Shown here: piece by piece, positions 51,801 through 59,942 of the stretch
Numbering within the stretch: position 1 is the first letter of the stretch
How the letters are laid out: every line of letters starts with the position of its first letter
Source of the DNA: an uncultured Oscillospiraceae bacterium
GTDB taxonomy: Bacteria > Bacillota > Clostridia > Oscillospirales > Oscillospiraceae
NCBI GenBank assembly: GCA_910583885.1
Contig: CAJUAC010000009.1
Location: forward strand, 8,062-72,061
Length of the DNA stretch: 64,000 nt
Direction of reading: 5' to 3'
Notes under the pieces: generated by a model
What the model saw: only the letters and a program-made list of their open reading frames with translations
The model's database searches: none
Told to the model about the DNA's origin: nothing
Program-made: the position numbers and the translations under genes

Positions 51801-52880
51801 CTACGGTTTCAATATGAAATCCAGGCAGACCGGGTTGTGGTCGCTCCAGCGGAACCCCGTATCATAGACCTTCGCCTCCACCACCTCCACATTGGCGGAG
51901 ACAATGAAGCCATCTACCGTAACCACATAGTTATCCGGGCCATAGGGCCGGTCCGCATTGCGGCAGGAGGGCACCGGGCCTGCCGCATCAAAGGGGGCCA
52001 CGACAGCCAGCCCCTCTGGGACAAGCTCTGCCGGGATAGGCTGAGCCCAGGTGTACTCCGGGCCGGAAATGCCGAAAACCTCTGCGGAGTTCCCCAGCAG
52101 GTCCTTGTTAAAATCACCCCCGGCGATAGCGTAGTTCCCTCTCTCATACTCTGCGTACATATCTGCAAACAGCATCTCCAGCTGTTCCTCTGCAATCGTC
52201 CCGTCGGAGGTATAGGCAGACAGGTGGAGGTTGTAGAGTACCAGCTCCTCCCCCTCCGGCAGAGGGATCCGCTGAACCGAGTAGCACCGGTCGCAGTCCA
52301 CCAGCTTCATCAACCCGTCTTCAATGGGCAGCTGGCGGCGGATGGCCGACACAATAGGGAACTTGGAAAAGGTGGCCTGCCCGGCCCGGTTAGCCCCATG
52401 GGGCTCAAGCAGGGGCCAGAAGAGGTAGGGGCTGTCATAATTCTGGGCAAAGGTGCCATGGAGGAAATATATCTGGCTACATATCAAGGCCCACTCGTCC
52501 TGGTGATAGCTGCGGGTGCCGTCCACATCCACCTCCTGGAGCAGCAGGAAGGTTGGATCGAGCTCCTGCACTGCCGATACCGCACCGGTTATATTTTCCA
52601 CAACCGCCTCCGGGGACCGGGCCCGGCTCTCCTTGCCGCCGTCCATAAAGAAGCTGTAATCGTCACTGTAGGCCCCAAAGCCGATATTATAGGAGACGAG
52701 CCGGTACTGCCTCCCTGCTGTCAGAGCGACATCAAGCCCATCGTCGTGGACCGTCAATACCTCCAGCTCCTGCCTGTCCTCCACCCGGTAGTAGGCCCCA
52801 AATACATAGGCCACATAGCCTCCCACCACCAGCACCAAGACCAACAGCAGGCATAGCAGGCTCTTCAACAGCTTCTTCAT
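51801..52880 (-). CDS. Exported endonuclease/exonuclease/phosphatase family protein
   Basis: EEP-fold metal-dependent phosphohydrolase of 359 residues behind a hydrophobic N-terminal helix (about 5-28) that anchors or exports it. Catalytic blocks are SYNIGFG near 65, LQEVDVDGTRS near 115, GGDFNKD near 255 and WSDHNPV near 345. Relatives act on nucleic acids, phosphoinositides or sphingolipids; the extracytoplasmic site argues against DNA repair. Confidence 0.87.
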   Translation of the reverse strand: MKKLLKSLLCLLLVLVLVVGGYVAYVFGAYYRVEDRQELEVLTVHDDGLDVALTAGRQYRLVSYNIGFGAYSDDYSFFMDGGKESRARSPEAVVENITGAVSAVQELDPTFLLLQEVDVDGTRSYHQDEWALICSQIYFLHGTFAQNYDSPYLFWPLLEPHGANRAGQATFSKFPIVSAIRRQLPIEDGLMKLVDCDRCYSVQRIPLPEGEELVLYNLHLSAYTSDGTIAEEQLEMLFADMYAEYERGNYAIAGGDFNKDLLGNSAEVFGISGPEYTWAQPIPAELVPEGLAVVAPFDAAGPVPSCRNADRPYGPDNYVVTVDGFIVSANVEVVEAKVYDTGFRWSDHNPVCLDFILKP

Positions 52881-52903
52881 ATCCGCCCTCCTTTTCCGGT
52901 AAA

Positions 52904-52943
52904 CATCCTTTTTCTTGAAGGAAAAAGGATCAAAAAGAACTTA
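52904..52943. repeat. Dispersed hairpin repeat, copy B
   Basis: The minus strand matches copy A (37531-37570) over the lead AAGTTCTTTTTGAT and the stem. Where copy A has GATTC/GAATC, this copy has GATCC/GGAT, so pairing is kept. It forms the last part of an intergenic stretch packed with hairpins. Confidence 0.78.
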
Positions 52944-52986
52944 AAACAGCTTGGATAAAACCGCTCCTCCCCCACCCGCAACGGGA

Positions 52987-53051
52987 GCCAAACAAAGTTT
53001 GGCGACAGAAGCTTTTCTTTTGCTTATGTTCCTTGTTCACAAAGAAAAGCT
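52987..53051 (-). terminator. Two hairpins after the U32 gene
   Basis: AGCTTTTCTTT (53010-53020) pairs with 53041-53051, which overlaps the U32 stop codon. Next to it GCCAAAC-AAA-GTTTGGC (52987-53003) is a perfect 7-bp hairpin. With copy B they fill the gap before the EEP gene. They probably act as terminator or belong to a larger repeat element. Confidence 0.55.
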
Positions 53052-54279
53052 ACGACTTTGCAGAGAGGTCCCGCTCAATGCGCAGGATACTCCAGGCCGG
53101 CACAGGCTGTGGCAGCTGCATCCGGAATACCATCTGTGGTTTTTTCGGTTCGGTCAGGGGTGCGCCCTCCTCATCCTCCATCACGGGGACCTCGAATGCA
53201 AAGGGCTTCATGTCCGGCCCCACCAGCTCCACCGTATCCCCAGTGCAGAACTTGTTGCGGAGTGTCAGCGCAGCATAGCCGTGCTCATCACAGCTGGTTA
53301 TCAGAGCCACCACCTGCCACTCCCGGATATACCGGGCGTTCTCTGTGTACTGCCCCGGCGGGCCATAGTAGAAGCCAGTGGCGTAATGCCGGTGGCTGAC
53401 CCGCTCCACTTCCCTGCGCCATATGGGGTCGATTGGCCGCCCGGCAACCACGTCGTCGATGGCGTGGCGGTATGCCCCGGTGACAATAGCGGCGTAGTAG
53501 GCACTCTTGGCCCGGCCCTCAATCTTCAGGCTGTCCAATCCTGCGTCCATTAGTTCCGCCACATGGTCGATCATACACATGTCACGGGAATTCATAATAT
53601 ACGTCCCCTTCCCGTCCTCAAAGACCGGGAAGTACTCCCCAGGCCGCTTCTCCTCCATGAGATAATATTGGTAACGGCAGGGCTGGGCGCAGGCCCCCCG
53701 GTTGCTGTCCCGGCCCGTCATATAGTTCGACAGCAAACACCGCCCGCTGTAGCTGACGCACATTGCCCCGTGGACAAATGCCTCCAGCGCCAGTTCCTCA
53801 GGCGTCCGCGCCCGGATCTCCCGGATCTCATCCAAGCTCAGCTCCCGCGCCAGGATGACCCGCTTGGCCCCCAGATCATACCAGGCTGCCGCAGCCTGGT
53901 AGTTGGCTACGCTGGCCTGGGTGGAGATGTGTCGCTCACAGCGGGGAGCGTACTGCCCCGCCAGGGTGAACACCCCCAGATCTGCCACAATCAGGGCGTC
54001 TACCCCCACATCGTTCAAAAGCTCCAGCCACGCCGGGAGGCTGTCCACCTCCCGGTTACGCGGCATGGTATTGACGGTTACATGGACACGTACCCCCTGC
54101 TCATGGGCAAAGCGCACTGCCCGCGGCAGCTCCTCCGGGGAGAAATTCCCCGCAAAGGAGCGCATCCCAAAGCTTTCCCCCGCCAGGTAAACCGCATCCG
54201 CGCCATACAGCACCGCCATCCGCAACCGCTCCATGTCCCCGGCGGGTGACAGGAGCTCCGGCTTCCTTCTCTCTCCCAT
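53050..54279 (-). CDS. trhP: U32 family protein, tRNA hydroxylation protein P-like
   Basis: U32 peptidase-family protein of 409 residues, a group now known to hydroxylate tRNA uridine 34 (TrhP) or rRNA (RlhA) rather than cleave peptides. The signature EAFVHGAMCVSYSGRC near 167, with further Cys in the NRGACAQPCRYQY block near 195, supplies the likely metal or cluster site. It lies six bases after mltG; Bacillus has the yrrN-yrrO pair near mltG (yrrL), supporting TrhP. Confidence 0.88.
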   Translation of the reverse strand: MGERRKPELLSPAGDMERLRMAVLYGADAVYLAGESFGMRSFAGNFSPEELPRAVRFAHEQGVRVHVTVNTMPRNREVDSLPAWLELLNDVGVDALIVADLGVFTLAGQYAPRCERHISTQASVANYQAAAAWYDLGAKRVILARELSLDEIREIRARTPEELALEAFVHGAMCVSYSGRCLLSNYMTGRDSNRGACAQPCRYQYYLMEEKRPGEYFPVFEDGKGTYIMNSRDMCMIDHVAELMDAGLDSLKIEGRAKSAYYAAIVTGAYRHAIDDVVAGRPIDPIWRREVERVSHRHYATGFYYGPPGQYTENARYIREWQVVALITSCDEHGYAALTLRNKFCTGDTVELVGPDMKPFAFEVPVMEDEEGAPLTEPKKPQMVFRMQLPQPVPAWSILRIERDLSAKS

Positions 54280-54285
54280 AGCGCG

Positions 54286-55551
54286 TCACTTGGCGGGCTG
54301 TGCCGCTTTATCCTTAGCGGCTTTTTCCTGCGCGGCGTTGTGCTTTGCCAGGGTCTCGCTGAACACGTGCTTGTCATCCGCACCCAGAACATAGAAATAA
54401 TAGTCCGTATCCGCCGGTATCAAGGCCGCCTGGATGGAGGCGATGCCCGGGTTTGCAATGGGTGTGGGCGGCAGGCCTGTGTGCTGGTAGAGGTTGTAGG
54501 GGCTATCCAGAGTCGTGTAGTCCTCCTGAGTGATGGCCCGGCCGCCGGCAGCGTAGACCAGGGCGGCGTCGATTTGCAGCAGATAGTTGGTCTCCCCCGC
54601 ATTCTCCAGGCGGTTGTAGATGACGGAGGCAATCTTATCCCGGTCGCTGCCGTCGGTCTCACGCTCCACCAGCGAGGCGATGGTGATAATATCCGCCAGC
54701 TCATAGCTGCTGTCTGCAAACAGGTCTGCCAAATCCTCGTTGTTAAATACTTTATTATTGAAGTTGGAAAGCATCGAATTGAACGCCAGCTCGGGCCGTG
54801 CCCCCACATAGAAGTTGTAGGTGTCCGGGAACAGGTAGCCCTCCAGGCGGCTGATACTGCCCAGGTTCTCATTGTCAATGAAGGAATACTCCTCGAAGGC
54901 GTAATTCTCCGCAATGTCGGTCAGATCCTCCACTGTGCCCACGCCCTTCTTCGCCAGCAGCTCAATGATCTGAGAAACCGTGTAACCCTCAGGGATCGCC
55001 ACGTCAACAGTCACGGCCGAGCCGCCCCTGGAGCGCATGTTCCGGATCAGGGCCATATAGTCCATATTGGTGTTGAGCGTGAACGTCCCCTGGGTAATTT
55101 TCGCGTCCGCATGGCTGAACCAGCAGAATAAGCGGAAAAACCAGCCATACTCAATGAGGCCGTCCTTTTGCAGCGCCTCGGCCACCTTGGCCATGTCGTA
55201 ATAAGTGACCTCCTTCGTCTTCCCACTCTCCTGCTCCTCGTCCTTCACCTCTGTGACCCACTCCTCCTTTACCTCGAAATTGACCTCCTTATAGGTCTTG
55301 TTCAAGGCAGCAAAATCGTTTGCCAGCATCCAGCCCACCCCCGCAAAGATGGCAGAGGAGGCCGCTACGATGGCTACCCACAGGATCAAGGCCAACAGCG
55401 GGTTGCCACGCTTCTTCTTTTTCTTCTTATTACCGGTGCGCTGCCCGGCAGGCGCGCTGCGGGGCTGCTCCTGCGCCCCGGCGTCGGAGGCGGCCTGCCG
55501 TACCTGGCGGCCGTCCCAGCTGGTGGTTTGGTTGCGATCCTCATGATACAT
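54286..55551 (-). CDS. mltG: Endolytic transglycosylase MltG
   Basis: Membrane lytic transglycosylase that cuts nascent glycan strands, 421 residues. A Lys-rich cytoplasmic N-terminus (about 42-49) precedes one membrane helix (51-75). The YceG domain has EGYLFPDTY near 233 and the catalytic Glu in SLVERET near 292. A Lys/Ala-rich tail ends the protein. Start at 55551 after GGAGGAGCGCTCC. Confidence 0.94.
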   Translation of the reverse strand: MYHEDRNQTTSWDGRQVRQAASDAGAQEQPRSAPAGQRTGNKKKKKKRGNPLLALILWVAIVAASSAIFAGVGWMLANDFAALNKTYKEVNFEVKEEWVTEVKDEEQESGKTKEVTYYDMAKVAEALQKDGLIEYGWFFRLFCWFSHADAKITQGTFTLNTNMDYMALIRNMRSRGGSAVTVDVAIPEGYTVSQIIELLAKKGVGTVEDLTDIAENYAFEEYSFIDNENLGSISRLEGYLFPDTYNFYVGARPELAFNSMLSNFNNKVFNNEDLADLFADSSYELADIITIASLVERETDGSDRDKIASVIYNRLENAGETNYLLQIDAALVYAAGGRAITQEDYTTLDSPYNLYQHTGLPPTPIANPGIASIQAALIPADTDYYFYVLGADDKHVFSETLAKHNAAQEKAAKDKAAQPAK

Positions 55552-55718
55552 GGAGCGCTCCTCCTTTGGTGGATGAACTAGCAGGCCCGTCCGTCCCCGC
55601 CCAAAAAAGGATCCCGGCGGAAAAATGGGGCCAACTGAAATATTTTTTTGTGGCCAAGCTGCATTTTGCCCTGCTCCAACATAGGATGTTCCAGACTGAT
55701 AAGTGAGGTGAACACATT

Positions 55719-55976
55719 ATGTGGAACAACAACTCTGGCTGCCTGTGGATCATTCTGATCATCATCCTGATCTGCTGCTGCGGCAGCGGCAATGGGAACA
55801 GCTTCGGCTGTAGCTGCGGCAGCGTTGGCGGCTGCAACTGCGGAAACTTCGGCGGCTGCAACAACGGCTGTAATTGCGGCAATTCCTGCGGCTGCAACTG
55901 CGGCAATTGCGGGTGCAATTGTAACTGCAACTGCAACTGCGGCAACACTTGCGGCTGTGGCTGCACCTGCTGCTGA
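55719..55976 (+). CDS. Extremely cysteine-rich small membrane-anchored protein
   Basis: The 85-residue product has 25 Cys. Residues 8-21 are a hydrophobic helix (CLWIILIIILICCC) and the rest is Cys, Gly and Asn in short CNCG/CGNC repeats; alternating CNCNCNC runs occupy 66-74. A GAGGTG lies eight bases before the ATG, and a strong plus-strand terminator follows 20 bases after the stop, so the gene looks expressed. Such proteins are sometimes named chorion-class high-cysteine proteins. A spore-coat, metal-binding or disulfide-network role is possible; none is shown. Confidence 0.78.
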   Translation: MWNNNSGCLWIILIIILICCCGSGNGNSFGCSCGSVGGCNCGNFGGCNNGCNCGNSCGCNCGNCGCNCNCNCNCGNTCGCGCTCC

Positions 55977-55995
55977 GGGCTACATAGCGGGGATG

Positions 55996-56022
55996 GGGGA
56001 CGCGCTGGCGTCCCCTTCCTTT
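55996..56022 (+). terminator. Terminator of the cysteine-rich gene
   Basis: GGGGACGC (55996-56003) pairs perfectly with 56008-56015 around GCTG, followed by TTCCTTTTTT. The T-run reaches the stop codon of the convergent tmk gene. Confidence 0.88.
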
Positions 56023-56023
56023 T

Positions 56024-56692
56024 TTATCCAAGAAGCGGACGAACCAGTGCCCAGGCCTCTTCATGGATATCCTCCGGGATACGGAGTCTCCCCTCCGGCG
56101 CACAGTTGACCCGATGCCAACCCAGGCTGGCGGCGATTTCCCGCGCGTTCTCCCGGCACTGGCGGAGATAGGCTGCGTCCTGCTCATGGATATCTGCCTG
56201 CACCCCTGTCTCCTCCTGGCGGTGACGGAGCATCTGTTCCGACACCTCGCTGGGCAGATCCAGATAGATCACCAAATCCGGCTCCGGCAGCTCCAGACGG
56301 CCATACTCCAGATCGAACAGCCACGACAGATATGCTGCCCGTTCCCCGCTGGGCAGCTTGGAGGCCTGGTGGACAGCGTTGGATGTGGTATAACGGTTGG
56401 CCAGGATCAGTTCGCCCGCTTCGTAGGCACTGCCCCAGTCCTCCTTGTAGGAGGCATAGCGGTCCACCGCATACAGCACTGAGGCTGCGCAGGCGCTCAC
56501 ATCCTCCGGCTTCCCCCCCAGCGCCCCTGCCAGATAGAGCCGCGCAGGCTCCGCAAAGGGGTTCCCATACCGGGGGAAATCGATCTCCCGGAAGGCGGCC
56601 CCCTCCGCCTGGAGACGACGGGCCATCAAATGGGTCTGGGTGGTTTTGCCCGCACCGTCAGCCCCTTCAAATACGATCAGCCTGCCTCTCAT
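56024..56692 (-). CDS. tmk: Thymidylate kinase
   Basis: dTMP kinase family, 222 residues. The P-loop FEGADGAGKTTQ is at 8-19, the DR(Y/F) block appears as ANRYTTSNA near 98, and the acidic DLPSEVSEQM near 145 fits the LID approach. It differs from the usual clostridial tmk and is not beside holB; it could be a second, diverged copy. Start at 56692 overlaps the TagA-like stop (ATGA). Confidence 0.88.
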   Translation of the reverse strand: MRGRLIVFEGADGAGKTTQTHLMARRLQAEGAAFREIDFPRYGNPFAEPARLYLAGALGGKPEDVSACAASVLYAVDRYASYKEDWGSAYEAGELILANRYTTSNAVHQASKLPSGERAAYLSWLFDLEYGRLELPEPDLVIYLDLPSEVSEQMLRHRQEETGVQADIHEQDAAYLRQCRENAREIAASLGWHRVNCAPEGRLRIPEDIHEEAWALVRPLLG

Positions 56693-57411
56693 GCCCGTCT
56701 CCTCTTCTCCCCTGCTACATGCACCAGGAACAGAGGCAGCTTCACCATCCGGCCAATCCGGCTGGGGTTCTTCAGCAGGCGGTGGAACCACTCCAGGCCC
56801 AGCCGCTGGAACACCTCCGGGGCCCGCTGGACCTCCCCTGAAAATACGTCCAGGCACCCGCCCAACCCGATGAGCAGATGGGCCCCGCAGGCTCCGCCGT
56901 TTTTTTGCATCCACTTCTCCTGCTTGGGAGCCCCCAAGCAGACGAATACCACATCTGCCCCGCTGCCACGGATCGCCTCGACCACCGGCCCATCCTCCTG
57001 GAAATAGCCGTCGTGGGTACCAGCTACCTGCAGGCCGGGGTACTGCTCCCGCAGACGCTCTGCCGCCTTCTCCGCAATGCCAGGCTTGGCGCCCAGCAGG
57101 AAGAGGGACTTTCTGTTCCGGGCCATCTGCCCCATCAGACGCTGGGCAAACTCAATACCGGGTGCGCGGCCCTTTAAGGGGGTCCCCAACAGCTTCGCGC
57201 CATATACCACGCCAATGCCGTCCGCCAGCACCAGATCCGCCTGGTTGACGGCGGCCATCGCATCCGGATCCTCCCGGCAGACCTCCACAATCTCCGGGTT
57301 AGGCGTCACCACATAGTGCGCACCCGGGGTATCCATCAGGCGCACGCCCTCTGCTACCGCCTGATCCATCGTCACATCGTCAAAGCCCACTCCCAATATA
57401 TTGATCCTCAT
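56689..57411 (-). CDS. WecB/TagA/CpsF family glycosyltransferase
   Basis: GT26 enzyme of 240 residues, relatives of which add N-acetylmannosamine to lipid-linked GlcNAc in teichoic acid or capsule synthesis. TPNPEIV near 39, ADGIGVVY near 63 and LGAPKQEKWM near 165 are the family blocks. The last 35 residues (WFHRLLKNPSRIGR) form the membrane-associating appendage. The acceptor is unknown and no other tag gene is nearby. It has its own promoter. Confidence 0.9.
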   Translation of the reverse strand: MRINILGVGFDDVTMDQAVAEGVRLMDTPGAHYVVTPNPEIVEVCREDPDAMAAVNQADLVLADGIGVVYGAKLLGTPLKGRAPGIEFAQRLMGQMARNRKSLFLLGAKPGIAEKAAERLREQYPGLQVAGTHDGYFQEDGPVVEAIRGSGADVVFVCLGAPKQEKWMQKNGGACGAHLLIGLGGCLDVFSGEVQRAPEVFQRLGLEWFHRLLKNPSRIGRMVKLPLFLVHVAGEKRRRA

Positions 57412-57455
57412 TGACTGAGTATCTCCTTTCCAGCTGTTACAGCCAGTATCTGGTG

Positions 57456-57484
57456 AGTATACCACATTTTCCCCTGCTTGTCCA
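57456..57484 (-). promoter_or_regulatory. Promoter of the TagA-like/tmk pair
   Basis: TGGACA (57479-57484), 17 bases, TATACT (57456-57461) on the minus strand. Confidence 0.68.
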
Positions 57485-57589
57485 CGCAGAGGACAACCCC
57501 ATTTTTAGCAAACCATGCCGCTTTATGGGGAAAATCCCCTTAACAACGCCTTTCTTTACATAGTATACCAGAAATATGTCCCATGTTCT

Positions 57590-58486
57590 TTAAGATTTTA
57601 TAAATCTGTCCCTTCTCAAAAAGGCGAACTTTGTCTCGCTGCATACGACCGCCACAAAAATCAAGCCAAACCCTGCCAGCATACGGGCGCTGACCTGATC
57701 CCCGGCAAACAGTACCGAGCACAGCACCCCAAACACCGACTCCAAGGACAGGATGACCGATGCGGAGGCCGGGTCAGACCACACCTGCCCCACATTTTGG
57801 AACAAAAGCGCCACCGTTGTCGCCATAACAGACAGGTAGGCCAACGGCAGGAGCACATCGCTCCGGGTGAGGGCTACGGCCGGGAAGGTCTCAAACAGGG
57901 CCCCGCCAATCCATGCGTACAACCCCGCAAAGGCAAACTGGAACACTGTAAGCAGATAGATATCCTTTCCTGGGGAGACCTTGGCCACTGCTACAATATG
58001 GGCAGCATAAAAAAACGCACATACCAGCGTCAAGGCATCCCCACGGTTGACCGTCAGATCCCCGCCCAGGCTCACCAGCCCGACCCCCGTCACGCACAAA
58101 ACCGCCGCCAGCACGTGATAGCGGTCCGGCCGTACCTTAGCAAAGGCCCAGTAGAGGAATGGCACCAGTACACAGTAGACAGCCGTGAGAAAGGCGTTTT
58201 TTGACGGCGTGGTCAGCGCCAGCCCGTAGGTCTGTATCGAGTAAGCCAGATATAAGCAAGCCCCGATAACAGCCCCACGCCAGAGATAGGTAACAGTAAA
58301 GCCACGCCATTTTTTTCCGCAGAGCGCCCCCAGCAATACCGCACCAACGGTGAAGCGGATCGCCAGCAGGTACTGCACTGGCAGGACATCCAGCGCGTCC
58401 TTCATGATAAAGAAGGAACTGCCCCAAATAAATGCAGCAGCAAACAACATCGGCTTTGCCAGCCGGACCATCCATTTTTCTCTCAT
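57590..58486 (-). CDS. DMT/EamA-family transporter
   Basis: Ten-helix drug/metabolite transporter of 298 residues with two EamA repeats (about 12-142 and 155-285). The repeat signature FIWGSSFFIMK near 19 and the second-half SVFGVLCSVLFAGDQVS near 250 are typical. Exported substrate cannot be told. It is divergent from the glycosylase gene. Confidence 0.87.
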   Translation of the reverse strand: MREKWMVRLAKPMLFAAAFIWGSSFFIMKDALDVLPVQYLLAIRFTVGAVLLGALCGKKWRGFTVTYLWRGAVIGACLYLAYSIQTYGLALTTPSKNAFLTAVYCVLVPFLYWAFAKVRPDRYHVLAAVLCVTGVGLVSLGGDLTVNRGDALTLVCAFFYAAHIVAVAKVSPGKDIYLLTVFQFAFAGLYAWIGGALFETFPAVALTRSDVLLPLAYLSVMATTVALLFQNVGQVWSDPASASVILSLESVFGVLCSVLFAGDQVSARMLAGFGLIFVAVVCSETKFAFLRRDRFIKS

Positions 58487-58503
58487 TATGGATCACCTCG
58501 TCA

Positions 58504-58533
58504 TTGCAAAAGAATCGGTTGCTATGGTACAAT
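58504..58533 (+). promoter_or_regulatory. Promoter of the 3-methyladenine glycosylase gene
   Basis: TTGCAA (58504-58509), 18 bases, TACAAT (58528-58533), about 36 bases before the ATG. Confidence 0.65.
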
Positions 58534-58569
58534 AGCACCAAGAAGGTATAGTACCAAAGAGGTGGATAA

Positions 58570-59196
58570 ATGGCAAGACTAGATCGCGAATTTTTTCTTC
58601 AGGATACGCTTACCGCAGCCCAGCAGCTGCTGGGCTGTTATCTGCTGCGCGTGGATGGGGCGGACACCATGGCCTGCCGGATCACGGAGACAGAGGCCTA
58701 TATCGGGGCCATTGACAAGGCCTGCCACGCCTACGGCGGGAAACGGACACCCCGCACCCAGACGCTCTATGCTGGCCCCGGGACCGCATACGTCTACCTG
58801 ATCTATGGGATGTACCATTGCCTGAACTTCGTCACCGGGCCGGAGGGGACAGCCTCAGCAGTGCTGGTGCGCGGCTGCACCCCGATGTGGAATGCGGACG
58901 CTGTAGCAAGGCGGCGGTTTGGGGTACCTGTGTCAGAGATGTCGGCCTACCAGCGGAAAAATTTCATGAACGGCCCCGGCAAGCTCTGTAAAGGGCTATC
59001 TATTGACAGCTCTCTGAATGCAATCCCTATTGGCAGCCCACAGCTGTATCTGGCCGATGAAGTACCGGAGATGGCACTGCCAAAACGGCCTGGGGCTCTC
59101 CCCTTTTGTACTGGCAAGCGCATCGGCATCGACTACGCCGAGGAAGCTGCTGGTTTCCCCTGGCGGTTTTGGCTGGATGAACAGATTGGAGGGTAA
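58570..59196 (+). CDS. DNA-3-methyladenine glycosylase (AAG/MPG type)
   Basis: Removes alkylated purines from DNA, 208 residues. The ITETEAYIGAIDKACHA segment (about 38-54) carries the catalytic Glu, YLIYGMYHCLNFV near 77 the intercalating Tyr region, and NGPGKLCKGLSID near 137 the base-binding loop. Full length. Start at 58570 after AGAGGTGG. Followed after five bases by a HAD gene. Confidence 0.93.
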   Translation: MARLDREFFLQDTLTAAQQLLGCYLLRVDGADTMACRITETEAYIGAIDKACHAYGGKRTPRTQTLYAGPGTAYVYLIYGMYHCLNFVTGPEGTASAVLVRGCTPMWNADAVARRRFGVPVSEMSAYQRKNFMNGPGKLCKGLSIDSSLNAIPIGSPQLYLADEVPEMALPKRPGALPFCTGKRIGIDYAEEAAGFPWRFWLDEQIGG

Positions 59197-59201
59197 GTAC
59201 T

Positions 59202-59825
59202 TTGCTGATTTTTGATCTGGATGGCACGCTCATCGACTCAAACGGGGTCTGGCTGGAGGTGGACAGAACCTTCCTGGCCAGGCGGAATGTGTCCTACACG
59301 CAGGAGTACTACGAAGGGGTAGCCCACTCCATTTTGCAGAACTGCGCAGTTTTCACCAAGGAGTACTTCCATCTGGAGGAATCCTGTGAGGAGATTATTG
59401 CGGAGTGGATGGAGCTGGCCCAGGGGGCCTACCACAATGTCCCTCTCAAGCCCCATGTCCGGGCATACCTGGACCGCTGCCGGGAGGCAGGCCACCGGAT
59501 GGCGGTATTCACAGCCTGCGTGCCGGAGCACTGCCAGGCCGCAATGGCCCGCCTCCAGCTCACACCGTACTTTGAGCGGGTCATTTATGCGCAGGAGCTG
59601 GGGGCAGATAAAAAGTCACCAGAGATTTTCCGGCAAGTCGCAGGGATACTGGGGGTAAAACCCAGGGACTGCGTTCTCTTTGACGATTCTTTGGCCGCCT
59701 GTAAGGGTGCAAAGGCCGCCGGAATGACGGTTGTGGGCGTCCATGATGGCTCCTTCCATGGGACAGAGGTTGATATGCGGGAGCTGTGCGACCGTTATAT
59801 TGAGAGCTTTGGGGATTTGCTGTAA
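59202..59825 (+). CDS. HAD-superfamily hydrolase, subfamily IA
   Basis: Phosphatase of 207 residues beginning with TTG at 59202, eight bases after GGAGGG, which lies inside the end of the preceding gene. Motif I IFDLDGTLIDSNG is at 3-15, motif II FTACVPE near 107, motif III Lys in DKKSPEIF near 132 and motif IV VLFDDSLAA near 155. The substrate is unknown; phosphoglycolate or a damaged-base phosphate are guesses from its neighbour only. Confidence 0.86.
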   Translation: MLIFDLDGTLIDSNGVWLEVDRTFLARRNVSYTQEYYEGVAHSILQNCAVFTKEYFHLEESCEEIIAEWMELAQGAYHNVPLKPHVRAYLDRCREAGHRMAVFTACVPEHCQAAMARLQLTPYFERVIYAQELGADKKSPEIFRQVAGILGVKPRDCVLFDDSLAACKGAKAAGMTVVGVHDGSFHGTEVDMRELCDRYIESFGDLL

Positions 59826-59830
59826 CCATC

Positions 59831-59865
59831 TACCTACCGTCTGCTTTTGGGAAAGATGGTAGGTA
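59831..59865 (+). terminator. Hairpin after the HAD gene
   Basis: TACCTACC (59831-59838) pairs with 59858-59865; a further TCT/AGA extends it. No U-run follows. Confidence 0.5.
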
Positions 59866-59901
59866 AACAGTGGCCCAACGGGCTTTTATGCAGGTAGAAA
59901 A

Positions 59902-59940
59902 ACCGGGAGAGGGTGGGGGAATACCCCACCCTCTCCCGGT
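59902..59940. terminator. Convergent terminator with 17-bp perfect stem
   Basis: ACCGGGAGAGGGTGGGG (59902-59918) pairs perfectly with 59924-59940 around GAATA. It lies two bases from the stop of the DUF4358 gene. On the minus strand TTTTTCTACC follows, a good U-tract. Confidence 0.88.
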
Positions 59941-59942
59941 AA

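Noticed and set aside
51345..52856. Plus-strand frame of 503 codons
   Set aside because: Antisense to the EEP gene and the membrane protein; no initiation signal.
55541..55966. Minus-strand Gln/Leu/Pro repeat frame
   Set aside because: Mirror image of the GGC/AAC/TGC-repeat codons of the cysteine-rich gene on the plus strand.
55790..55976. Possible microsatellite or CRISPR-like repeat
   Set aside because: The repeats are codon-level repeats in an open frame with expression signals; no constant spacer length.
59866..59901. Search for a tRNA or attachment site near the strong terminator
   Set aside because: No cloverleaf or repeat pair could be drawn; only the two hairpins are present.
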